Part shown: piece after piece, positions 1-9,746 of the stretch
Position numbering within the stretch: position 1 is the stretch's first letter
Layout of the letters: each line of letters opens with the position of its first letter
Source: Rana temporaria
Lineage: Eukaryota; Chordata; Amphibia; Anura; Ranidae
Reading direction: 5' to 3'
Assembly: GCF_905171775.1 (NCBI RefSeq)
Contig: NC_053489.1
Coordinates: 149,815,142 to 149,879,141 of the forward strand
Length of the DNA: 64,000 nt
The notes under the pieces: generated by a model
What the model saw: the letters and a program-made list of their open reading frames with translations, nothing else
What the model was told of the DNA's origin: nothing
The model's database searches: none
Position numbers and translations under genes: made by a program

Positions 1-260
1 CTGGGCGTTTCTATTTGATTGACAGGCTTTCGTCAGGCTTCCGACGGTCGCATACATCGCGTCATGAGTAGCCGAAAGAAGCCGAACGCTTGGCTACCTT
101 CGGAAAATCGTGACGCGATGTATGCGACCTTTGGAAGCCTGTCGGAAGCCTGTCAATCAAATAGGAACGCCCAGTCCCGCAGCCCATACCCAGGAGCAGC
201 GGAGAAGATCGCTCTCTAAAATGGTAAGTACTGCTTCGATTTAAAAAAAAAACTTCCGAT
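1..260. repeat. Palindromic MITE, truncated by the window edge
   Basis: Bases 1-174 form an inverted repeat: the opening segment with gggcgtt and ttgattgacagg returns as its complement at 145-174. The sequence then runs into a non-palindromic tail. The arms resemble the inner part of the palindrome at 56,711-57,246 (gtgggcgttcct, tttgattgac, cgcgtcacgatt), so this is probably another member of that family with its left end outside the window. The small open frame at 19-219 is a product of the palindrome. Confidence 0.7.
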
Positions 261-1383
261 TCCCCTTGACAAAACGAGCCTCAATCTAATGTTAAAAATT
301 TACTTTTTGGGTGAACCTCAACTTTAAGGTCATCACAGAGGACAATGGGCACTCTTTATGTCTGGAGGAAAAGAGATTTAACTTCGAAATATAGAAAGCT
401 GTCTTCACAGTGAGACCTGTGAAAATGTGGAACAGACCCAGCTCAGTAGATTGTTTTGGATACTAAAATGTATAGGTAAAGTTGATCAGGGAATATCCAA
501 TTGCCTCTTGGGGAATAAGGAAGGAATTTTTTATTCCTCCACTGGAGCAAATTGGGCCATGCTTTATTCATTTATTTTTTGCCTTCTCATCTTTCTGGGT
601 CAACTGTGGGTATATGTTTGTATATATGGAGTCTTTCGATTTATGTGTGCCTTTTTTTTATACATATATTTATTTTCTGTGGGTTGAACTGGGTGGACTT
701 GTGTCTTTTTTCAACCAGATTAACTACCAGTATATAACTATATAAAAATACTGCTGTAGTTTCATAGCAATGCCATAGTAACAACAGTTGCTTCTTACAG
801 AGAGCAAAGTCAAACCAGATGCAGTGTCTTCGAAAAATAATATGTTTTCTTCGAAAAATAATATGTTTACATTGTAAAAAAACAGCTTTTAAATTAAATT
901 TTTATTAATCTGTGTGGAAAAACTGAAAGATAGAAACTGATTGATTTCTATAAGCAATGGCACCAGCAATGGCACTTGTCTCAGGCACTTTTTATTAATA
1001 CCTCCCATAAACCAGTGTCAGCTGCTCCATTAGGGGTGCAGGGACACTGCTCCCTAATCCATGCTCCTGGCGCCAGACGCATTGATTTCAATGTTTTTGT
1101 TTGTTTTTTTAGGAACACAATAAGAGCCTGAGCCCACCCAGTTGTGTGACAGCAACAAATTATTATTCACTATTGTCTTCCTGCTTCTCCTCCTGGCCAA
1201 CCAAGAAGCGGGTCAAACAAAGTGGGTTTGTTGGCCGCCTCCCCAAAAAATGGAGCATCAGCCCCACTGCCATAAGCTACCTTTAATTTTGGATTGTTTA
1301 TGGATATTTGTGCTGGGTGCATGCAGTTTTATTCAAGAAATATGGAGGGCTAAATTAACAGAAAAGGAACACATTTAAATCAC
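261..1383. other. No gene recognised
   Basis: AT-rich unique-looking DNA. Short open frames at 427-745 overlap in three frames of T-rich sequence and have no recognisable domain. A 21-bp unit around cttcgaaaaataatatg occurs twice in tandem at about 827-868. Confidence 0.6.
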
Positions 1384-1387
1384 TTAA

Positions 1388-2224
1388 CCTCCCTAGCGGT
1401 ATGATTATTTCAGATTTTAGGTGCTGAAAGCGGTACCATTATTTGCAAGGAAATTTGGCGTTTTATACTGTAGGCCTGTAATTCTTAGGAATAACTCACT
1501 TAAATCTAACCAAACAAGAGTCTAGTAGGCATCCCGGGTATGAATTTTTTTAAAAACAAAATTATAAATTATTATATAATAAATAATTATAAATAATTAT
1601 AACAAATAATAATATAATTATAATAACAATTATTCAATAATGTAATCAACTCAAAATCACTGAAATTTGCTCAGTTGCAGAATTGTCGCTGTCATTACTT
1701 TTATTTGTTTATGACGAATTTCCCCACAAATCGCTATCGCACAATTCTGCAAGTGATTATAATTTATTATCGCTGTTTTCTAGCTGCTCTAAAACCATTT
1801 TTGACATAAAGGGACACTTTTGGTTGCTATGGACAATCTACAGTTTGCAGGCAGAAAGAACAGTTTTTATTATATAAAAGAACATTTAGGGCACTGGGCA
1901 GACCACTAGGGACAAGGGGGGTGTGTAAGATTACAGTATACTGTATGTAATGTGTTTGTTTACGTTTTTGAGCTTGGCACCATTCTCCAGCCCCCTGGCG
2001 TCGTAAACATCGCAGGGAATGGAGATCAGCGGCACAGGAGGACACTGTGTGAATCGAGCGAGCACCCGCTCGCTCACACAGCGCGGTGGCATCGCTGGAT
2101 CCAGGGACAAGGTAAGTAAACACTGCCTGTGGATTCAGCGAGGCGAGCCCGAGTCTGACTCGGGGTTACCGATCGCAGCAAAAAAATGTAACCCCGAGTC
2201 AGACTCGGGAATACGGCCAGGGGG
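1388..2224. mobile_element. TTAA-flanked non-autonomous element (piggyBac-type target), 837 bp
   Basis: TTAA stands immediately outside both ends (1384-1387 and 2225-2228). The left end reads cctccctagcggt and the right end ccagggggttaa. Near the right end (2147-2208) a hairpin is formed by a 22-bp arm containing cccgagtctgactcgggg and its complement. The interior has an AT-only stretch at 1555-1640. There is no coding capacity. A TTAA target is the hallmark of piggyBac transposons, so assignment to that superfamily is inference from the target site. Confidence 0.65.
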
Positions 2225-2358
2225 TTAATAGACATCTAAGTAGGAAGGAAGCCAACATGATAGACTGATCAATTTTCTAGTAGATTATACATATTGCGGC
2301 ATCTTTATGATAGCATTATTAAACACATTGGGGGTATTCAATAAAGCATATACAGTAC

Positions 2359-2472
2359 AACCTTGGCACCCCAGATGTTTTGGAACTACATTTCCCATGA
2401 TGCTCAGGCACTCGGCAGTGTAGTTGAGCATCATGGGAAATGTAGTTCCAAAACATCTGGGGTGCCAAGGTT
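2359..2472. repeat. Short near-perfect palindrome (MITE-like), 114 bp
   Basis: Two arms of about 48 bp, beginning aaccttggcaccccag and ending ctggggtgccaaggtt, enclose a spacer of roughly 18 bp. The arms contain the actacatttcccatgatgc motif seen in many vertebrate fold-back repeats. No clear target duplication was found. Confidence 0.75.
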
Positions 2473-3809
2473 CTCCATCACTGCGATAGATACGTGTACC
2501 TGTTCCCAACATGTACTTGCATCTGTTGCTCCACACCAACATTTGTCAACAGAATTCTAAATAGTGTCTGCAACACTTTTTAAAAATTCTACTTTCCATA
2601 GTTTACCTTGCTTAATTATGTTTTCAAAGTTCATGTAAATGCATTATACATATTTTTTTTTATCATGGGTGTACATTTTAATCTATAAAATTTACAGGGC
2701 ATCTGTAGTATAATATGGACAGCAGGGAATCGTAAAAAGCAGGCTTGAGGAGTTCATATTGATATTTAAATAGCGTGACAAAATGTTTACTGAGGCTCCC
2801 TTTTCTATGCTCTAACATATGGTCTAATAATCTGTTGCATTAAAAAGGCTTGCCCATTCTGTAAGCAATTTCAACAGCATGGGAGCGCTGAGCATGAGAG
2901 CGCTCAGTACGTCCATGTGCCAAGTGAACATCCTTGTTTGATTTTTGTAGTTATGTAGCCCCACAATGTGTATATAAACTCTCTGAATATATTTAAATAC
3001 ACATCAACAAAAGCTGTATAAGATAATTGGAATCAGGAAGCTGGAGACAAGTCTGGGAAGTAGAATACAGAGACTCTCATTGACCTGCAGAATCCAGAAA
3101 GGAACAAGGCAAGGCTGTTTACTCTACATGACTGTGTATTCAGAGCTTTCACTGTCTACATTTACATTTTTTTTAATCTTTGCAATTATTTCGAATTCTT
3201 TCTATTGTATAATTACATATTTCACTTAATGCACAAGTATAGTTATTTTTGTATTTGAGCTGAAAATTAGTTTTTCTTTAAAAAAATAGATAGCATAGCT
3301 TTCACAAAAGTGTAAAGCATCAAAAAAGAATTACAAGAAATATAGACATTTGCACCCTGCTGGAAGCCTCTCGTCTCCCTCCCAATTCACTGAAAGTGTG
3401 AGTCACAAATTCAGGTTACTGCTGTAATGGAACAAAAGGTGGCACCCAGAACATCCATTTGGATTTAATGACCCTTTATAGTAGGTCTGATTTGTACAAA
3501 TAAATAACACTGCAAAAAGTGCAGTAAACGTTAGGAACCTATTAGATTTCAGTTTGCATTAGCTTGTGCAGAGAAAAATTAAAGCTGAACTCTGGGCAGA
3601 TATATAAGTAACAATATAATGCAGCTCTGTAACCATTAATATATTATAAATAGGATTTATTTTTTATTTTATTCTAGAAGTAAATACTTGAATTTGACGT
3701 TATCGGCCCTTTTTAGTCCCTGTCCAGAAGGGCTGTAGGCTGAGAGGAACAAGCAGCACAAAAAAAACAATCAGCTTATGTGCTAACAAGAAGCATTCTG
3801 AGAGATAAA
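2473..3809. other. No gene recognised
   Basis: AT-rich DNA with homopolymer runs. No open frame with a recognisable domain, no RNA gene and no clear repeat boundary were seen. Confidence 0.55.
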
Positions 3810-4878
3810 TGTAGCGCCCCCTTACTTTCAGTATGGGCACTACGCTAAAGTTAGTGGGGAATGGGAGAGTCATTTTGCTCCTACTCACAATTTTCTAAAT
3901 TTGGGCTGCTGTCATTCCTGAACTGTCCTGTTAGGTCAGTCTGCGCTCCAGGGATGCAATCTCATCCCTGGGCGACAGTTGGCGCTAGAGGGGTTCTGGC
4001 AGAGCCGCTTTTCCCCAGCAGCCAATTAGAGGAGTTTTCCCTCGCGGGGCATGCTGGGGGAGAGTATATCTGTGGCGGACGCCATTTTGTGTGGTTCTTC
4101 GCGGGTTCCAGGTTCCAGGTGCGGCACCCACCTTCAGGGTGTGCGCATCCAACGGACCCCGGCGATGGCCTTCCAGGCCGGGGTCGCATGCTACGCGGAG
4201 CTCCATGTTCCTGATAGGGGCCCCAGTGACTTACTGGGTTCCCAACTCTACTCAGGAGATCCCAGGCTGTGTGCCGTTCGATGGGGGGTTGGCTTGAGGA
4301 GAACCCGGAGGCAGGTTGTCCAACAGGGCTTGAACGAACCATTGGGGATCTGGTGACCGGGATATTGACAGGTACACTTCAACTGTCACCCGGTGACCCT
4401 AATTTAATCTACTGGGAGAATTCGCTCAATCTGCTCACCTCATTCAAGTGTTAGGCCTGTGGCAGAGGCCCTAGAGCCAGGCCTGTGGCAGAGGCCTGTT
4501 CCTCCCAGCAATCTAAAGTGACACTTCGGCTGCCAGGCTCATGGCAGAAGTCTGTCCGGAGGCACTTCACTCACTCTGGCTAGAGTGGCGACGAACTGTA
4601 CCTACTACTATTGTACTACTGAGAGCAGGATTGCTCTTCCTCATATCCAGGCCTGATACTGCAAGGTTCTCTCTCTCGCTTCATCAACCTTCTTGCTCTA
4701 CCTCATGTTGATGTTGGCCATGTTGGGCCTGGAAATAAAGCATTTAAAAACCTTTATTCATCGACTGGACATTCGCTCACTACTCTACTCATCAACTACA
4801 CCCCTAGACAACACTGAAAGGTAACTTAATACGCCGATCCCAACAACAACCAGCGGCTCCCGAGGGGGTAGCCCTACA
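3810..4878 (+). mobile_element. Solo LTR of an LTR retrotransposon
   Basis: The segment opens with TGTAGCGCCCCC and closes with GGGGGTAGCCCTACA, the TG...CA ends of an LTR. It is flanked on both sides by TAAA (3806-3809 and 4879-4882), a candidate 4-bp target duplication. A polyadenylation signal AATAAA lies at about 4734. No primer-binding site or internal coding region adjoins it, so it is best read as a solo LTR left by recombination between two LTRs. The GC-rich overlapping open frames at 3861-4454 lie inside the LTR and are not genes. The family (Gypsy-like or other) cannot be settled from the LTR alone. Confidence 0.65.
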
Positions 4879-5282
4879 TAAAGAAAGAAGCGTGACAGCG
4901 AGATGGGTTTATCACTGTGTTGCTTTTCCTTTCACTGTCCAGTCACAGGCTGGGGTGGGTCAATGGCAGCCTGGACTCTGAGGAAGCGGGTTGAATGATG
5001 CTGGGTGTCATACTGGGGACATCTAGTGGTGGAAGAAAACTAATGTGGGGAGATCCCTGGATTGAAGGTGACTATTTTAATAAACACTTTTACTGGTTTA
5101 ATCAGTAAGAATGTCTTTATGTAGACAAAAACTAAACCAAGCTCTACCGCATGATTGTAGAATGATGACCTGAATAATAGTGCTCAGGCTTGTTGTGTCC
5201 CATAAACATCAAAATAGTCAAAAATTCTGGCAACTCTATTGCTTCTTCTTTAATCTTTATTAAGACCTAACAGCAGTGCGAC
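4879..5282. other. No gene recognised
   Basis: No open frame or clear repeat end. The segment 5200-5282 probably belongs with the hammerhead-like motif that follows. Confidence 0.45.
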
Positions 5283-5328
5283 ATCTAAAGCGCTAACATG
5301 TTTCGGCCGGATCCTTCCTCATAGCATG
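5283..5328 (-). ncRNA. Degenerate hammerhead-ribozyme-like motif
   Basis: On the minus strand the order is a TGAGGA core, a short G/C stem (AGGATCCGGCC), then GAAAC and ATGTTAGCGC. This is the order of hammerhead conserved boxes (CUGANGA, stem II, GAAA, NUH). The first core base differs from the consensus and the stems are weak. The flanking sequence (agacctaacagcagtgcgac) resembles retroelement tails, but no target duplication was found. It is a candidate only. Confidence 0.35.
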
Positions 5329-5845
5329 CTTGATAATATCCCTTGATAATAATGTTGTCTTTGTCTTCTAAGCCCCAGGAAAAAACTGTTGCTCATGCAT
5401 TTTTTCCTTTATAAAACAATGAAAATATTAATGTTTAAAAAAAAATGAATAATGAAAATAATAACTTTTATTTTTTATCTGTTAGCCATGTGACCACATT
5501 CTGCCTTTTTCTACATCCCTTCGCTATTATGGAGGAAGCCACCCATACTCCCTTTAAGCCTTGTTGTGTTCAGCAAACCTTGAATGTCAGTGATAAAATA
5601 AATGCTGCCAAAGCTTTTAGAGTTTATTAAACCCTGGGCTCCTAAGTTGGGCACTTGCCCTCAAAATTTTGACAAGTACAGTGAAAAAAACTTTTATTAA
5701 CAAAAATATTGCATAATGCTTAGCCAAACAGTATACATCCCTGAAGTGATGCTTATTGGTTTTCGTGGACTTTCAGGGGCTACTCCTGTCCATGTATCTG
5801 TAGTAGGACATTAACTGTCACTGTGTCTGTATATCAGATTATTAA

Positions 5846-6669
5846 CCACTTGACCTATGGAAGATTTACCTCCCTTTGTGACCAGGTCACTTTTTGCGAT
5901 ACGGCACTGCATTATTGTAACTGAAAATTGTGAGGTCATGCAACGCGGTTACCAAATAAAATGTATGTAATTTTCTCCAACAAATAGAGCTTTATTTTAG
6001 CGGTATTTGATCACTGCTGCATTTTTTTTTGCGCTATTAACAAAAAAAAAGACTGTCAATTTTGAAAAAAATAAATAAAACATAAAAAAAAAATAAAAAA
6101 AATAAACAATGTATATTTTGCTACATGTATTTGGTTAAAAAAAATCCCAATAAGCCTATATTGAACGGTATAGCATCTAGAAACTTTGGGATATATATTG
6201 GAATTTATTTGTATTTTTTTTTATACTAGTAATGGTGGCAACCAGTGACACTAATACAGTGATCAGTGCTAAAGATATGCACTGTCACTGTACTAATGAC
6301 ACTGGCTGGGAAGGGGTTAAACATCTGGGGCGAGCAAAGGGTTAACTGTGGGCCTAGCCAGTGTCTGTGTTTACTATGTGTTCTGCTTTTACTAGGGGAA
6401 GATGTGGATTTTAGGAACACATAATCCATCCCGTCCCCCTGACAGAATGGACTTTCAGAGTTCCTTTCTGATTCCCTGCCTGAGGATTGGAGGGGGTCGG
6501 CAGTCAAATTCCTGACACCTGAAGACCGGCTTCTGCTGTAAATAATCACAGCAGAATATGCCCGTGTGCGCCCCCTGCAGTCGGAAGTGTAGGATCACGT
6601 ATATATGTGATCCTGTGCAATGCTGCCGCCCTGTAGCAGTAAAACTGCTATAGGACGGTCAGCAAGTGG
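5846..6669. mobile_element. TTAA-type MITE (ccacttg ends), older copy
   Basis: The left end is TTAACCACTTG and the right end CAAGTGGTAAT, so the ends are inverted and the right TTAA has decayed. The interior shares caaatagagctttattttagcggtatttgatcac with the elements at 22,448, 37,129 and 40,028. It is therefore a diverged member of the most frequent MITE family in this window. It has no coding capacity. Confidence 0.65.
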
Positions 6670-6673
6670 TAAT

Positions 6674-8091
6674 ATAGAAACACATTATGAGACTTATCCT
6701 GTTTGAACAATTCTAATGTCCTAAGGTAGAAGCAATGACACTCTTAACAAACTGAAATTTGCAAGTAACAAACATCTTACATTAAAGTGATTCTGGAGCA
6801 TATGATAGGGGGATTAAGAGAAATTGGATTCCACTTGGAGTTTTCCTTTAAGTATCTGTGAGTCAAAATGCTAAAGTTTCTTAATCCTTTCTACAAAAAT
6901 GATTTGTACTGGATTTTATGCTTATTCAGCACTGTTTTCATTTGCTGTAAAGCTAAATGTAAAATGTTGTTTTACTGTTCTAACGTAATCGGCTTTTTAG
7001 GCTCCCAAGTCTGTCATCAATGTCCTTTAATGGAAATATTGAGCAAGAATTCAACTGCATGTAGGAAAGACTTTGTCCCTACAATACCAACCTAACCTTG
7101 CTGATCTCCTAATGTGCTGTCCTTTATTCATATATGCAAAGTTAATAAGCTATAAGGTTTATTTATGTTAGTAAATTGACCTCATTTCCTAGTTAGTCTG
7201 TTTTTCAGTAGTTCTACATCCAGATAGATAGTAAACGAATTTCATGACTATTAATGAAGCTTTAAAGCCATCTCAGTTTGAGGCTATCAGCTGATTAAAT
7301 ACTATATTAGGTCATAATGCCAATTAAATAATTCATATTGTTATAATATCAGCTGTATGCATTTGTTGGTCTTGTAATGGCTGTGTGACTGGGAGCTCCG
7401 GCATTTGCTCATTCCATACATTAGTTTTAATTTTTCAACCTCAGTGAAAAATGTCAGAGGTTAAGCTCATATGCTTTCGGCTTAAAGGCTATATATATGA
7501 AGTATTAATAATACAACATTCGTATTTCATGGTGGAATAAAAGCATCAAAGCAGTAGTTCAGGACTACCTTTCTGCTTATATGTGAAATTAAAGCTGAAG
7601 TCTAGGAAAAAGTTTTTTTTACATTTGCTATGTACCAGTAAATTGCCTCTCATGCTGTGTATTCAATGTGTGGATAGCTTCTATGTTAGTTAAAAATGTG
7701 TGTCATTCATCCCCATTAGTAGAGCAAGTGCTGAAATGCTGGCGTTGAAACTTAGTTTTGGCTCTCATACAGTGAAGGATAGTCACTCAAACTACCACCT
7801 CCTCCATTCACAAGAGAGTGTGTATTCTTTTCATGGGAATGCTGTATATGGAGGAGGGGAAGGATGGATGAGCATCATGCTCTCCCCTATCCATTCACAG
7901 AACACTATGCATTATATGAAATGAATACAAGGTGTTTTGTAAATGGACAAGGTGGAGTGCAGGCAACAGAATAAACTCCTCTTGTTTTGACACATGTTCC
8001 TCCTCAAGACTTATGAGTGAATCTATTACTTCCTATTTATGTACAGATATTACTTTGTTGCAGTGTAGCTGTGCAGATACTTCCTGAACAG
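6674..8091. other. No gene recognised
   Basis: Unique-looking AT-rich sequence. The open frames at 6868-7095 and 7700-7924 have no recognisable domain, and nothing supports transcription. Confidence 0.55.
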
Positions 8092-8296
8092 TGTGTAATT
8101 AGTGTTGAGCAGAATATGCCATATTCGATTTCGCGATATATCTCGAATATATATTCGAATATTCGAGATATATTCGCTAAATTCGAATATTCGTGATATT
8201 TTATCGAAATTAATTGAATGCGATTTTTCGCTATTGCGAATGCGAAAATAATTGCGATTTTTTAATAACTGCGGTAGGAGCGCTCTGATTGGCTTA

Positions 8297-8684
8297 GAAT
8301 ATTCGTGATATTTTATCGAAATATCGCAACATGCGAATGCGATATTTATTGCGCAATTTCGAGATATGCTGGAGGAGCGCTCTGATTGGCTCAGAATATT
8401 CGTGATATTTTATCGAAATATCGCAACATGCGAATGCGATATTTATTGCGCAATTTCGAGATATGCTGGAGGAGCGCTCTGATTGGCTCAGAATATTCGT
8501 GATATTTTATCGAAATATCGCAACATGCGAATGCGATATTTATTGCGCAATTTCGAGATATGCTGGAGGAGCGCTCTGATTGGCTCAGAATATTCGTGAT
8601 ATTTTATCGAAATATCGCAACATGCGAATGCGAAATTTATTGCAGATATTTCGAAAACTGCTGTAGCAGCACTCTGAAATCGAA
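8297..8684. repeat. 97-bp tandem array, left subterminal region of the hAT element
   Basis: The unit beginning gaatattcgtgatatttt starts at 8297, 8394, 8491 and 8588, exactly 97 bp apart. Each unit contains atatcgcaacatgcgaatg and ggagcgctctgattggctc. The first three copies are nearly identical and the fourth diverges at its right end. A related partial unit precedes them at about 8230-8296. Confidence 0.9.
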
Positions 8685-8798
8685 TATGTATGATATTTTA
8701 ACCAAAATACATATTGCGATTGCGATTTTTCGATCGCGCATGCGCAATTGCGCGAACAACACGCGACCATTTCCTGGAGCCTTGCCAGTTTCCAACTT

Positions 8799-8873
8799 AT
8801 GATCGCAGCGCAATCACACAGCAACATGGTTGGAAGCAATTTCACTAAGTCTGAGGAAAAGTTGCTGATTTGT
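8799..8873 (+). CDS. Duplicate or alternative first coding exon of the hAT Myb/SANT-like gene
   Basis: A 25-codon open exon starts at ATG 8799 and ends at a consensus donor (TGT|GTAAGT). It encodes a peptide ending VGSNFTKSEEKLLIC, almost the same as the exon at 9747-9821, with the same donor position and phase. The surrounding 8750-8943 is a direct duplicate of 9695-9893. Either copy could splice to the acceptor at 10101. Having an alternative first exon is inference; it may equally be an unused duplicate. Confidence 0.55.
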
Positions 8874-8943
8874 GTAAGTATTTTGACCACTGTTATTTCA
8901 TCATCTTCAACTGCATTTTAGTCTAGTTTAAAAGTTAGTATAT

Positions 8944-9690
8944 ATGATCAGATATTAGTATTTCACAAAAAATGTGTCTCCTGCTTTTACAAAACTACAA
9001 GTCCCAGCATGCCTGGACAGCTGCAGACACCCTGGTTGGCAAATGTGTATTTAGGCACTTTTCCTTGTTATTTAGCATAATGAATTTAACATTTTATTGG
9101 ACATAGGACGTATGCGAACGTCCTGACTTCAGTGTCCTCAAGGCCCAAGGACGTTCGAATACATATTGCCCTTTAGATGTTGCAGAACTACAACTTCCAG
9201 CATGCCTGGGAATGCTGGCACTTCTAGTATTGTAAGTTCTGCAGGCCCACATTTTTCAGGCCTTTATGCACGGGTCTCTAAACTGTGGCACCCTAGATGC
9301 AGCAAAAGTAAAATTCTTAGCATGCACTGACAGACCGTGGCTGATGGGAGTAGTAGTTTTGCAACAGCTGGAGGTGGACTGGCCTTGAAACCCAGAGTTA
9401 GGTAACAAACCCGTAGTGTTTTGCAACCATTCTGCCTCCAGCTGGTTATTTTCTGTTGAAAAGCCTGTGGCGTGCAAAACACAACCCAAAAACTCCACCC
9501 GGTGCAAGGAAAAATTTGCACACACCTAAAGAGTGACATCACAAAAAACTGCGACGGTTGCATACGTCAGTGGTCCTCCGAAAAGGTCCCGTCTCTGACC
9601 CCCCGGGGCGTTAGGCTCCTGACAGGGAAAAGAGTTACTGTGGTCCATACAGCCGAAGCCATATGGACCCATCTCGGTCCAAGCAGCGCA
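8944..9690. other. Non-coding part of the hAT element between the duplicated first exons
   Basis: Contains decayed repeat pieces with the words cccagcatgcctgg (9008 and 9197) and a small inverted repeat, gtatgcgaacgtcct against aggacgttcgaatac (9110-9162). The open frames at 9256-9763 have no domain. No gene is recognised. Confidence 0.5.
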
Positions 9691-9746
9691 ATCAACACGC
9701 GAACAACACGCGACCATTTCCTGGACCCTTGCCAGTTTCCAACTTT

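Noticed and set aside
3861..4356. Several overlapping 70-126-aa frames
   Set aside because: All lie inside the GC-rich solo LTR on both strands, with no domain. They are an expected by-product of high GC content.
8297..8684. CRISPR-like regularly spaced repeat
   Set aside because: Head-to-tail 97-bp units with no variable spacers, in a eukaryotic transposon end.
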